Source: Anoxybacterium sp963668245
GTDB taxonomy: Bacteria > Bacillota > Clostridia > Peptostreptococcales > Anaerovoracaceae
Reading direction: 5' to 3'
Assembly: GCA_963668245.2 (NCBI GenBank)
Contig: OY764195.2
Location: 1,798,001 to 1,862,000 of the forward strand
Length of the DNA stretch: 64,000 bases
Shown: piece after piece, positions 25,607 through 34,886 of the stretch
Layout: each line of letters starts with the position of its first letter
How positions within the stretch are numbered: the first letter of the stretch is position 1
Notes under the pieces: model-generated
What the model saw: the letters and a program-made list of their open reading frames with translations, nothing else
Told to the model about the DNA's origin: nothing
The model's database searches: none
Made by a program: the position numbers and the translations under genes

Positions 25607-28600
25607 TCAATTTCCTCCTGAAGCTGCAGCTGTTTCTTTTGTTTTTTTGCTGTTTTCTTTGCAAGTCGTTTTATATGGCGGTCATCCATGATTGAGTAGA
25701 ATACAGGAACGATAATCAGTGTAATGATGGTAGAAAAGATTAATCCACCAATTACAGTAATTCCCATTGGAGCTTGCAGTTCTCCGCCAGAGCCAATTCC
25801 AAAGGAAAGAGGGAGGAGCCCTAACGTTGTAGTCAACATCGTCATGATAATTGGTCTAATACGGAATCGTCCAGCATTCATGATTGCTTCTTCTCTGGTT
25901 TCGTAGATTTCCTTGTTCTTATTGATGAAGTCAATCAACAAGATTGAGTTGTTTACAACAATACCACTAAGCATAATAATACCAAGAAAGGCAACGAGTG
26001 ATAGTGGCGTTCCAGTAATGAACAGTGCAATAAACGCACCTGTTAGTGCAAATGGAATCGCTAACATAATAATAAATGGTTGCAGTAATGATTCGAACTG
26101 AGAAGCGAGAATCATATATATCAACAATACGGAAAGCATTAAAGCGTATGCTAGATTAGTAAAGGAATCCATCATTTCTTTTTGATCCCCACCAGTTTCA
26201 ATGGTATAACCAGCAGGCAGTTGATATTTTGAAACAGCTTTTTCGATATCTTTTGAAACAGATTGCAAATCTCTCCCAGATACATTAGAAGAAATTGTAA
26301 CAGTACGTACTTGATTTTGTCTTGTAATTTGTGAAGGGGAGTTATCATAGGCGAAATTGGCAATTTCTCCTACTGAGACCAATTGACCCGTTGGTGCCTG
26401 TATTACAATCTGTTTCATGTTTTCCACTGAATCTTTATAACTATCGTTAAGCGAGAGAACAATATCTGTTTCCTCACCACTTATTTTTAAGGTTGTTGCT
26501 GTTGTTCCATCCAATGCAGCTTCTAATGATTTTGCAAGTTGATATGAAGTGATTCCATACGGTGCAGCATTGTTTCGCTGGAGACGAACTCGTAATTCTG
26601 GATTTCCTTCTGTCATATCAGTTGTAACATTAGAAGCGCCTTTTACACCTCTCATGATTTTTTCTAATTCGGTTGAAACATGCTTTAAAGTATCAAGATC
26701 ATCCCCTTTTAGAACCAATGAAATCGGATTGCTATTGGCTGACATATTCATGGAAGAAGATTCACTGATCGTAAGTTTCGTACCAATTACATTTTGCAGA
26801 TCTTTTGTTGTTTGATTCACAATATCTGTAGTGGAACGTTTTCTGTCTTTTTTAGCTACTAGTTTGACTGTAACAGTTGATTCATTGGCAGGACTAATAC
26901 TATACATATTGCTATTGCCTATGGCAATAGAACACGTATCCAGTTCTGGAATTTGTGTTGAAACATAATCCTCTATTTGACTGATGGTCTTATCTGCATC
27001 ATCTAGCGAAGTGCCAAATGGCATTTCTGCAGTGATTGTAAAGCTTCCTTCATCACTCTGTGGGAGTAGTTCTCCTCCTACGAAGCCAACTAATATAGAG
27101 GATACAACTAGTATGACAATGCTCCAAATGACAATGCGTTTTCTGTGTCCCAGTGCATAATGTAGCAGCTTTAAGTATTCATCTGTAACATAAATCATAC
27201 CTTTTTCGAAGAGCGTAAGTAACTTTAACTCGTAGGAACGATTCCTTATCTTTATGTGCGTTCCCATATCTTTTGTATTTAAGAGCTTTGAACACAACAT
27301 GGGAACCACAGTTAACGCTACGATGAGGGAACAAATGAGTGCAAATCCAATTGTGTAAGAAAATTCTTTAAATATGGTGGCTGCAACGCCTTGCACAAAA
27401 ACAATCGGCAAGAACACTGCGATTTTAGTCATGGTTGCAGTGAAGACTGGCATCGTAACTTCTTTTGTTCCGATGATGGATGCATCCAGCGCCACAATGC
27501 CGCTGTCTCTGTGCCGATAGATGTTTTCCATTACCACAATGGAGTCATCCACCAGCATGCCGATTGCTACAGCTAGTCCACTGAGTGATAGAACATTCAT
27601 GGTAAGTCCAGTGAAGTACATCACGATGAAGGTGGCGACAATTGATGTGGGAATGGAAATCGCGATAATCATCGTAGAAGCAAGATTTCTCAAGAATAAA
27701 AAGCAGATGATAACAGCCAAAATACAGCCCATTGCGGCAGTTTCTGCAACATTAGCAATTGAATTTTTAATATAATCCGCTTGATCATATGCAAAAGAAA
27801 ACGAAAGTTCAGGATGTTCTGCTTCTAATTTCTTAATCGCTTTGTTTACTTGTTTGGAAACAACTACTGTATTTGCAGTGGATTGCTTTGTGATTCCGAT
27901 TCCGATGGCTGGAATCTGATTGACTCTTCCAATAGAAGTTCTTTCTTTGATTGCCTCCTCTACGGTTGCTACATCTTGCAGATAAACAACTTCTCTAGTA
28001 GGTAATATAAGCGGAAGGTGCTTGATGTCATCAACATTTTCAAATTCTCCAATGGTACGGACAATCACTTCCTTTGAACCTTTATTTACATCACCACTTG
28101 GAAGACTGATGTTCTCTGCGGCAAGCATAGAACTAATGTCTGTAAGAGTAAGTCCATATCCAGCGAGTCTTTCTTGATCGAAATCAACACTGATTTCTTT
28201 TTCTGTTCCCCCAAAACTTGATGCAGCAGCTACTCCTTCGCTTCTTTCCAAAGAAGGAATAACGTCATCTTCTACTATAGTATTGAGGTCCTCCAATGAC
28301 ATGTCTCCAGAAATATATATTTGTGACACTGGCATTAAGGTTGGATCCATGGTTAAAATCATTGGCTCGGAGGAGTTGTCAGGCAAATAATCAGAGATAA
28401 TAGCAACTTTTTCTCTCATATCAAGAGAAGCAAAGTTCATATCTGTACCACTTTCAAATTCGCATAGTACAATTGAATTCCCTTCCATAGAGTAGGAATA
28501 TATATTCTTAATGTTTTCTACAGTAGCAATTTGCTGTTCTATAGATTTTGTTACCATATTTTCGATTTCAGTAGGTGCTGCATTTGGATATTGAACCATG

Positions 28601-28740
28601 ACCATTGCATAAGGCAGTTCCATTTTAGGATAAAGGTCGATGGGCAGCTTGGAAAATGATACGGCACCGAGTACAACGATAATCAACATCAGCATGATTG
28701 TCGATACAGGGCGCATAATTGCAGTTTTTGAAAAGTTCAT
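25603..28740 (-). CDS. RND-family efflux permease, second system
   Basis: 1045 residues with the full two-repeat RND layout and an N-terminal helix (KTAIMRPVSTIMLMLIIVVLG). The aspartate pair is D398-D399 in GMLVDDSIVVMEN. The position of the relay lysine of AcrB is asparagine here (N930 in IVVNNSILLIDF), whereas the first pump keeps lysine. This marks a different RND branch. It is coexpressed with the adaptor upstream and the TetR gene downstream. Substrate unknown. Confidence 0.93.
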   Translation of the reverse strand: MNFSKTAIMRPVSTIMLMLIIVVLGAVSFSKLPIDLYPKMELPYAMVMVQYPNAAPTEIENMVTKSIEQQIATVENIKNIYSYSMEGNSIVLCEFESGTDMNFASLDMREKVAIISDYLPDNSSEPMILTMDPTLMPVSQIYISGDMSLEDLNTIVEDDVIPSLERSEGVAAASSFGGTEKEISVDFDQERLAGYGLTLTDISSMLAAENISLPSGDVNKGSKEVIVRTIGEFENVDDIKHLPLILPTREVVYLQDVATVEEAIKERTSIGRVNQIPAIGIGITKQSTANTVVVSKQVNKAIKKLEAEHPELSFSFAYDQADYIKNSIANVAETAAMGCILAVIICFLFLRNLASTMIIAISIPTSIVATFIVMYFTGLTMNVLSLSGLAVAIGMLVDDSIVVMENIYRHRDSGIVALDASIIGTKEVTMPVFTATMTKIAVFLPIVFVQGVAATIFKEFSYTIGFALICSLIVALTVVPMLCSKLLNTKDMGTHIKIRNRSYELKLLTLFEKGMIYVTDEYLKLLHYALGHRKRIVIWSIVILVVSSILVGFVGGELLPQSDEGSFTITAEMPFGTSLDDADKTISQIEDYVSTQIPELDTCSIAIGNSNMYSISPANESTVTVKLVAKKDRKRSTTDIVNQTTKDLQNVIGTKLTISESSSMNMSANSNPISLVLKGDDLDTLKHVSTELEKIMRGVKGASNVTTDMTEGNPELRVRLQRNNAAPYGITSYQLAKSLEAALDGTTATTLKISGEETDIVLSLNDSYKDSVENMKQIVIQAPTGQLVSVGEIANFAYDNSPSQITRQNQVRTVTISSNVSGRDLQSVSKDIEKAVSKYQLPAGYTIETGGDQKEMMDSFTNLAYALMLSVLLIYMILASQFESLLQPFIIMLAIPFALTGAFIALFITGTPLSLVAFLGIIMLSGIVVNNSILLIDFINKNKEIYETREEAIMNAGRFRIRPIIMTMLTTTLGLLPLSFGIGSGGELQAPMGITVIGGLIFSTIITLIIVPVFYSIMDDRHIKRLAKKTAKKQKKQLQLQEEIE

Positions 28741-28750
28741 GCTGTTCCCC

Positions 28751-29830
28751 CTAATCTATAACACTGAATTCTGAGTTTTCGTCCAAGTAGTATTGCCCTT
28801 CTACAACGACTATGTCGCCAACGCTGACACCACTTTTTATTTCAGCCAATTGCCCATTATCGACACCAATTTCTACATTTTTAAATATTATTTTATCATT
28901 TTCAATTTCGGCGACGACTGTCTGACCAGATTTGATTAAAACGCAATTGGATGGAAGGGCAATGACGTTGTCAGTTTTTTCAGAGGTAATCGTAACTTCT
29001 GCAAACATCCCTGGCTTGATGAGTGCACTTTCGTTGTCTAAAGTAACCTTCATTGGATACGTTAAGGATCCAGTGGCAGGTGCTGGAGAAAGTGCAGATA
29101 CGGTTCCGGAAAAAGGTTGATCTGAAACAGATGAAACCAGTACATCTACTTTATCTCCAACGTGTACTTTGTTAATCATGTTTTCAGATAAACTTGCATC
29201 AATTTCAAGCTGGTCGATATTTGCAATCGTTGCAGCTGCGCCATTTGGTGAAGCAAAGGAACCTACTTGTACGTTGATGGAAGTAACATATCCATCGATC
29301 GGTGAGGTGATGACATAGTTGCTTAAGCCGTCACTTGCAGAAGTATAAGTTTCTTGGGCCACTGTATATTGTGTTCGCGCTTGTTCATATTGTTGTAATG
29401 AAACAGCTCCTTCTTGATAAAGCTCCTGTATTCTTTCATAATTTAACTTAGCATCACTTAATCCAATTTTTGCTTGATTATAGGATGTGGCTACTTGTGT
29501 TTGGTCTAATTCGAATAGAACGGTTCCCTTTGTGATTTTATCCCCCATTTTTACATAAACACCTGTTACTTCACTCGATGCTTTTGGAATGATAGTAACT
29601 TCCTCAATGGGTTCTAATCGACCTGTAAGAGGAGAAGTGTTTTCTAATGTTGTGATTGCCGCCGTAGTAACCTTGATGTTTACAACATCATTGCTTACGG
29701 AGCTATTATCCGCCATCCGATTGGAAGCAATGCGGAACACACCAACTAATATGAGAAGAATAATCACTAAAATGATAATAATCTGTTTTTTGCTTAGCTT
29801 CTTTAGTCTGCTTGCTGTTTTGAGTTTCAT
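28751..29830 (-). CDS. RND efflux adaptor, second system
   Basis: 359 residues. A membrane anchor lies at about 16-32, split lipoyl-like motifs flank a coiled coil (LEPIEEVTIIPKASSEV and YVKMGDKITKGTVLFEL before it, ITSPIDGYVTSINVQVGS after it), and beta-barrel and membrane-proximal parts follow. AGAAGGGG precedes the ATG. It is the first gene of the operon and the permease start lies ten bases after its stop. Confidence 0.92.
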   Translation of the reverse strand: MKLKTASRLKKLSKKQIIIILVIILLILVGVFRIASNRMADNSSVSNDVVNIKVTTAAITTLENTSPLTGRLEPIEEVTIIPKASSEVTGVYVKMGDKITKGTVLFELDQTQVATSYNQAKIGLSDAKLNYERIQELYQEGAVSLQQYEQARTQYTVAQETYTSASDGLSNYVITSPIDGYVTSINVQVGSFASPNGAAATIANIDQLEIDASLSENMINKVHVGDKVDVLVSSVSDQPFSGTVSALSPAPATGSLTYPMKVTLDNESALIKPGMFAEVTITSEKTDNVIALPSNCVLIKSGQTVVAEIENDKIIFKNVEIGVDNGQLAEIKSGVSVGDIVVVEGQYYLDENSEFSVID

Positions 29831-29864
29831 AATTGTTCCCCTTCTGTATGTAATAGATTACACT

Positions 29865-29886
29865 TTTCTGACCGGCGGGTCAGAAA
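29865..29886. promoter_or_regulatory. TetR operator-like palindrome downstream of the RND2 promoter
   Basis: Perfect inverted repeat TTTCTGACC-N4-GGTCAGAAA, immediately after the predicted transcription start of the second RND operon. Confidence 0.7.
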
Positions 29887-29895
29887 TATAATATT

Positions 29896-29924
29896 ATATT
29901 ATATAAAAAGGGGTGGTGTGTCAA
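29896..29924 (-). promoter_or_regulatory. promoter of the second RND operon
   Basis: Minus-strand TTGACA (29924-29919), a 17-base spacer and TAATAT (29901-29896) in a TA-rich stretch; alternative -10 alignments exist. Confidence 0.6.
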
Positions 29925-29932
29925 TGAAAAAA

Positions 29933-29949
29933 CCGACCAGCGAGTCAAA
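29933..29949. promoter_or_regulatory. second, imperfect TetR site upstream of the RND2 promoter
   Basis: On the minus strand it reads TGACTCGCTGGTCGG, matching the 15-base core of the site at 29865-29886 (TGACCCGCCGGTCAG) at 12 positions. It lies just upstream of the -35 box. Confidence 0.55.
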
Positions 29950-30026
29950 GAAAATTACTTTTATTTCAACAAAGAAAAATATATAATAGAAAGGGACTTT
30001 GTATTGGGATAAATGAGGAGTGAAGG

Positions 30027-30665
30027 ATGGCAACATTAAATCAAAAGGATGTATTGGCGGTAATCGCAGTTTTAAATAAGATGTACCCAGAAGCAGATTG
30101 TGAATTACAATTTGGATCAACATTTCAATTGCTTGTTGCAGTGGTTTTGTCAGCGCAAACTACGGACAAGAGTGTCAATCAAGTAACTACTGTTTTGTTT
30201 CGCGAACATCCAGATGCAGCATCTATTGCCAGTATGCAAGAAGAAGACTTGCAGCAGATAATCAAGAGAATAGGTATGTATAAAACAAAATCTAAAAACG
30301 TACTAAAACTAGCTCAGATTATCCAGAAAGAATATCATGGTGTGGTTCCTGGCGAGTATGAGAAACTCATTGCTCTTCCTGGTGTGGGCAGAAAGACTGC
30401 TAATGTAGTCTTGGCAAATGGATTTGGTCAGCAACGTATTGCGGTAGATACCCACGTATTTCGCGTGGCAAATCGAATCGGACTTGTTTCAGAGAAAGAT
30501 GTGTTGAAAACTGAACTAGCGTTGATGGAGGTACTGCCGGAAGAATCATGGACCAAAATGCATCATGGCTTGATTTGGCATGGTAGAAGAGTGTGTGATG
30601 CTAGAAAGCCAAAATGTAGCGAATGTGAGCTGCAAGGTTACTGTCAGTATTATCACCAAGGATAG
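30027..30665 (+). CDS. nth: endonuclease III (DNA base-excision repair)
   Basis: 212 residues. The helix-hairpin-helix LPGVGRKTANVVLANGFG with the catalytic lysine and the following VDTHVFRV aspartate are intact. The C-terminal [4Fe-4S] loop has the C-x6-C-x2-C-x5-C spacing (VCDARKPKCSECELQGYC). It removes oxidised pyrimidines and cuts at abasic sites. Single gene with its own terminator. Confidence 0.95.
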   Translation: MATLNQKDVLAVIAVLNKMYPEADCELQFGSTFQLLVAVVLSAQTTDKSVNQVTTVLFREHPDAASIASMQEEDLQQIIKRIGMYKTKSKNVLKLAQIIQKEYHGVVPGEYEKLIALPGVGRKTANVVLANGFGQQRIAVDTHVFRVANRIGLVSEKDVLKTELALMEVLPEESWTKMHHGLIWHGRRVCDARKPKCSECELQGYCQYYHQG

Positions 30666-30688
30666 GAATGTCAAAACTTATAAGATTG

Positions 30689-30742
30689 AAAACCCTCTAT
30701 CGTTTCACGAGATTATAGGAGTGAAATGATAGAGGGTTTTTA
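30689..30742. terminator. bidirectional terminator after nth
   Basis: A long stem (AAAACCCTCTATC plus TTTCAC, with one unpaired base on each side) pairs with GTGAAA plus GATAGAGGGTTTT. T-runs follow in both directions, serving nth and the convergent SEC-C gene. Confidence 0.85.
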
Positions 30743-30777
30743 TCTTTTATTTGTTTTATAAATGAGTTTGGGTTGCG

Positions 30778-31278
30778 TTATTTGGCAGCACCACAACATT
30801 TTTTATATTTCTTGCCACTTCCACAAGGACAAGGATCATTTCTCCCAGGCTCTTTGTCTTTGATGATGGTTTTTGCTTTTTTATGTGTTTTTATGATTTC
30901 CAGTCTTTTTTCTTCTGATAAAATAGTGTCCCATTGAGTTAAAGTAAATAGATAATCTGCTTTCGCTTCTAACATATTGTAGAATAATTTTTCATGATCA
31001 ATATCAAGTTCAATCATAGATGTCTCGTCAAAAGATTGAAAATCAATTTCTTGGTTTAAGCTGGTGCTGATTCCATCAAGAAATCCCATGAAAATAACAG
31101 GATCTGCTTCATATTTTTCTGCCATTTCCTGAAATGTGCCAGAAGGCTTTACTGTTGGATCTGCCAAGATTCCAGCATATATTCTTGTTTCGGTAGAACT
31201 ATACTTGTCCCAAAAAGATTCAAATGTCTCATCATTTTGATTGTCAATTAAATCCTGCCATTGTTCATATAAACTCAT
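30778..31278 (-). CDS. SEC-C motif protein of unknown function
   Basis: 166 residues. An acidic helical N-terminal domain covers about 1-140 and is not recognised further. The C-terminus is a SEC-C zinc-binding motif (GRNDPCPCGSGKKYKKCCG) as found at the end of SecA and on many small proteins. GGAGG precedes the ATG. The gene follows hom in the same direction with a 37-base gap and may share its transcript. Confidence 0.85.
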   Translation of the reverse strand: MSLYEQWQDLIDNQNDETFESFWDKYSSTETRIYAGILADPTVKPSGTFQEMAEKYEADPVIFMGFLDGISTSLNQEIDFQSFDETSMIELDIDHEKLFYNMLEAKADYLFTLTQWDTILSEEKRLEIIKTHKKAKTIIKDKEPGRNDPCPCGSGKKYKKCCGAAK

Positions 31279-31315
31279 TCTTTATTTCCTCCAGAATTTT
31301 GATAATTACGTGTGA

Positions 31316-32605
31316 CTACATGACACGTATAATACTTTGAATTTCGCTTGCAAATTTTGACTTGCTAATTTTTTCTAGCGCCTCATCAAGTTTGGATCGT
31401 GTTACTTCATGTAAAATGACCACGAGAGGTACTTCTCTGTTTTCATTCACATCTTTTGATAATTGCAGAACAGAATCAATACCGATTCCGCATGCGCCAA
31501 AAGTAGTGGAGATGCTTCCAAGTACTCCTGGTACATCTTTTACAAGCATATTTACGTAATATTTGTTTTGACCTTCGCCAACGTATCTCAATTGTTTTTT
31601 CGCTTTTGTTTCAGCATAATGGTCAAACGCTGCACCTTTGGCAATTGCGCGAGAAATCTCGATGACATCACCCATGACGGCACTACCAGTTGGAAGTGGT
31701 CCAGCACCTTTTCCGTAGAACATTAAATCATCCACAGCATTCCCAGTCACAAAAATTGCGTTGAATTCGTTGCTTACAGAAGCAAGGGGATGATCTTTTG
31801 GAACAAATGCTGGTTGCACATGGGCTTCTAACTGATTACCGACTTTTTTTGCTGTTGCTAGAAGTTTAATTTTATATCCAAACTGATCCGCCAAAGCGAT
31901 GTCGTTTTTAGAGATTTTAGTGATACCCTCTGTTGGAATTTCTTGAGGAGATACACGGATGCCAAATACCAATGATATTAAAATAGATAATTTATTTGCA
32001 ACGTCAATTCCTTCTACATCGGCAGTAGGATCAGCTTCAGCAAAACCTTTTTCCTGAGCAACTTTCAATACATCGGCATAGTCAAGACCATACTCAGTCA
32101 TTTGTGTCAGAATATAATTGGTAGTACCGTTGACAATTCCTAAAATTTCTTCAAAATCATTTGCAAGAAGTGCAGTAGTTAAAGAATTCAAAATTGGAAT
32201 GCCACCACCAACACTTGCTTCATAACGAAACATGACTTGGTTTTTCTTAGCTGCATCCATAAATGCATCAAAGTTCGCAGCAACTGCAGCCTTGTTTGCT
32301 GTCACGACATGTTTTTTGTTTTCTAATGCACGGAGCATAAAGCTACTTGCAGGCTCGATGCCACCAAGCAATTCGATGACGATATCAATTTCTGGATTCA
32401 GAAATATATCATCAGGATTTTGTGTAAATTGCTCTGGCGAAACAGTAATATCTCTTTGACGAGTTACATCTCTTTCCAAAATTTTTGTAATTTCTATAGA
32501 AAGTCCAGTTGTGGATTCTATCTGTTTTTTATTCATTTCAAGTGTTTTGTAAGTTCCGGTACCAATATTACCGAGTCCCAGAAGTCCGACCTTAATGGTT
32601 TTCAT
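31316..32605 (-). CDS. hom: homoserine dehydrogenase
   Basis: 429 residues. The NAD(P)-binding glycine loop is GLLGLGNIGTGTY at the N-terminus, the catalytic domain contains GIVNGTTNYILTQM, and a C-terminal ACT domain at about 350-429 (VPGVLGSISTTFGACGIGIDS) gives feedback control, normally by threonine. It makes homoserine for threonine and methionine synthesis. No thrB, thrC or aspartokinase gene is adjacent. AGGAGG lies upstream. Confidence 0.95.
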   Translation of the reverse strand: MKTIKVGLLGLGNIGTGTYKTLEMNKKQIESTTGLSIEITKILERDVTRQRDITVSPEQFTQNPDDIFLNPEIDIVIELLGGIEPASSFMLRALENKKHVVTANKAAVAANFDAFMDAAKKNQVMFRYEASVGGGIPILNSLTTALLANDFEEILGIVNGTTNYILTQMTEYGLDYADVLKVAQEKGFAEADPTADVEGIDVANKLSILISLVFGIRVSPQEIPTEGITKISKNDIALADQFGYKIKLLATAKKVGNQLEAHVQPAFVPKDHPLASVSNEFNAIFVTGNAVDDLMFYGKGAGPLPTGSAVMGDVIEISRAIAKGAAFDHYAETKAKKQLRYVGEGQNKYYVNMLVKDVPGVLGSISTTFGACGIGIDSVLQLSKDVNENREVPLVVILHEVTRSKLDEALEKISKSKFASEIQSIIRVM

Positions 32606-32713
32606 AGCATTAACCTCCTATATTTTCAACGTATTTGAGTATTATAATATATAATTGTAAAATTGTCTTTAAAAAATTGCAAAAATTTATTATGATATAG
32701 GGAGAGGTGATTG

Positions 32714-33187
32714 ATGTTGACCATACATATTGTGCTCGTAGAGCCTGAGATTCCACCTAATACGGGGAACATTGCAAGATCCTGTGCTGCAACAGGAACG
32801 ATGCTTCATTTAATAAAACCTTTGGGTTTTTCTATTGATGATAAAACATTAAAGAGAGCGGGCTTGGATTATTGGCCTTTTGTAAAACTTGAAGTTCATG
32901 AATATCTTGATGACTTTTTAGCAAAGTACAAAGACTTACCCATGTACTTTGCCACGACGAAAGGGAAAAACCGCTATTCGGATATTCATTTTGAAGAGGA
33001 TGCGATGATACTTTTTGGAAAGGAAACTGCTGGTTTGCCAAAAGAACTGTTGCAGGAACATATGGATAGAACTATTAGAATTCCAATGGGTAAAGATGAG
33101 AAGTTGCGTTCGTTAAACTTGTCGAATTCGGTAAACATCGTACTGTTTGAAGCGCTAAGACAAATCGGTTTTCCTGATTTAGAATGA
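32714..33187 (+). CDS. trmL: tRNA (cytidine(34)-2'-O)-methyltransferase
   Basis: 157 residues, a single SPOUT methyltransferase domain: IVLVEPEIPPNTGNIARSCAATG at the start, LFGKETAGLPKELL in the middle and IRIPMGKDEKLRSLNLSNSV near the end, where the knot binds S-adenosylmethionine. It methylates the wobble position of certain leucine tRNAs in known members. GGAGAGGTG precedes; the ATG at 32714 is better placed than the TTG just before it. Confidence 0.93.
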   Translation: MLTIHIVLVEPEIPPNTGNIARSCAATGTMLHLIKPLGFSIDDKTLKRAGLDYWPFVKLEVHEYLDDFLAKYKDLPMYFATTKGKNRYSDIHFEEDAMILFGKETAGLPKELLQEHMDRTIRIPMGKDEKLRSLNLSNSVNIVLFEALRQIGFPDLE

Positions 33188-33280
33188 TTGCGAAAGTGGC
33201 TGGTTAAGTTTATTGTTAAATATTTGATATATTTTGAAAAAGTTTGGCACAAAATGATATAGTTATGGTATAATGATGAA

Positions 33281-33298
33281 GAGGTTTGAGACAACCTC
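33281..33298 (+). other. small hairpin in the rpoN leader
   Basis: Stem GAGGTT / AACCTC with a six-base loop lies a few bases after an extended -10 element (TGGTATAAT, 33267-33275), near the start of the rpoN mRNA. A role in mRNA stability is possible. Confidence 0.4.
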
Positions 33299-33315
33299 TC
33301 ATAATGAGGTGCATT

Positions 33316-34758
33316 ATGAGATTAGGGTACGACTTGACAATTGAGCAGTCGCAAAAATTAGTTATGACACCGGAGCTGATTCAGGCAATACAGATTCTTC
33401 AGTTTAATACACAAGAACTGGAAAATTATGTAGAAGAGCAGCTTCTTACCAATCCAATCCTTGAAATTCCAACTAGTGCATCTTCGGATGCTGAAAAAAC
33501 TCAGGAAGAATTTCAACCAAAAAACGAAGAATATCAGAGCAAAACTGAAGAGTATCAACCAAAAGAAAATTCTGAATTTGATTGGGCGGAGCATTTTAAA
33601 GAAAAAGAATATGATGATATCAGCTACAAACAATGGGAATACAATTCGGAAAAGAATGAATACACATATGAGCAATTTGTTTCATCCGAGATAACGTTAA
33701 CTGAGCATTTAATGTTTCAACTTCAGTTTGCGCCAATTAAGAAGAGCTGCAGACCCATTGGAAGATATTTGATAGAATCTCTTGACGAAAATGGATATAT
33801 GACATTACATCCTGAAGAAATCGCAAGAGAGCTTAAAGTTGATTTGGACAAAGTTAATTATGTTGTCAAAACAATTCAAGGATTTGATCCTGCTGGTATT
33901 GGTGCTCAGAACTTAAAAGAGTGTTTGCTGATTCAGCTTGAGCATCAAAAAAAGGATGACGAGGTAGTTCGTGCTGTTGTTACGGACTATTTAGAAGATA
34001 TTGCAGGAAATCGGTTAAACAATATTGCGAAAGCGCTCAATGTGACGGTGAAAGAAATTCAAGAGATTAGTGATTTGATAAAGGGGCTAGAACCAAAACC
34101 CGGTAGACAATTTGCCTCAGCCAGGGAGACGCGATACATTGTACCAGATGTGACCGTTGAAAAAGTGGATGGGGAGTATATTGTCACTGTAAATGAAAGC
34201 AGTGCACCGCGGCTTTCCGTCAGTTCTTATTATCAAAGAATGCTGATTGATTCCGACAAGGAATCGAATATATCGAAATTCTTAACCGGCAGATTGAATT
34301 CGGCTCTATGGCTTATTAAGAGTATCGAGCAAAGAAAACAAACCATTTATAATGTAGTTAGTGCAGTAGTAAAATATCAAATCGATTTTTTTGAAGAAGG
34401 TCCAAAGCATTTAAAGACATTGACGTTGAAACAAATTGCTGATGAGGTTGGAATTCATGAGTCTACCGTCAGCAGATCTATCAATGGAAAATATATGCAA
34501 AGTCCAAGAGGAATCTTTGAAATAAAATATTTCTTTACAAGTGGTGTTTCAGGTAACAGTGGAGAGGGTATTGCATCAGGGAGCATTAAAACCATTATCA
34601 AAGAGATAGTTGACAAAGAAGATCCGAAAGCACCATTGAGTGATCAGACGATTGTAGAAGTGCTTACAGAAAGAGGAATTGATATTTCTAGAAGAACAGT
34701 TGCGAAATACCGAGATGAAATGAACCTTCCCTCATCCTCAAAACGAAAGCGATTTTAA
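33316..34758 (+). CDS. rpoN: RNA polymerase sigma-54 factor
   Basis: 480 residues from the ATG at 33316, five bases after GAGGTG. The glutamine-rich N-terminal activator region (LTIEQSQKLVMTPELIQAIQILQ) is followed by an acidic linker, the core-binding domain, a helix-turn-helix (EVGIHESTVSRSINGKYMQSP) and the RpoN box (ISRRTVAKYR) that reads the -24 element. It serves promoters that need an ATP-dependent activator; none of those activators is encoded here. It lies directly before the glycolytic genes. Confidence 0.95.
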   Translation: MRLGYDLTIEQSQKLVMTPELIQAIQILQFNTQELENYVEEQLLTNPILEIPTSASSDAEKTQEEFQPKNEEYQSKTEEYQPKENSEFDWAEHFKEKEYDDISYKQWEYNSEKNEYTYEQFVSSEITLTEHLMFQLQFAPIKKSCRPIGRYLIESLDENGYMTLHPEEIARELKVDLDKVNYVVKTIQGFDPAGIGAQNLKECLLIQLEHQKKDDEVVRAVVTDYLEDIAGNRLNNIAKALNVTVKEIQEISDLIKGLEPKPGRQFASARETRYIVPDVTVEKVDGEYIVTVNESSAPRLSVSSYYQRMLIDSDKESNISKFLTGRLNSALWLIKSIEQRKQTIYNVVSAVVKYQIDFFEEGPKHLKTLTLKQIADEVGIHESTVSRSINGKYMQSPRGIFEIKYFFTSGVSGNSGEGIASGSIKTIIKEIVDKEDPKAPLSDQTIVEVLTERGIDISRRTVAKYRDEMNLPSSSKRKRF

Positions 34759-34886
34759 CCAATTGATTTGGGGCAAATGCGCAGAACCGTCTTGGAAGGG
34801 GATTGGAGTGAGTTTTCATAGAGATATTGGTATTGCAACCAACGAAATTGTATCCACAAAAATAATATATTTTAGGAGGAATTACT

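Noticed and set aside
33244..33262. TGGCAC upstream of rpoN as a possible sigma-54 promoter
   Set aside because: The -24-like half is present but the GC of the -12 element at the required spacing is missing; an extended -10 for sigma-A is close by.
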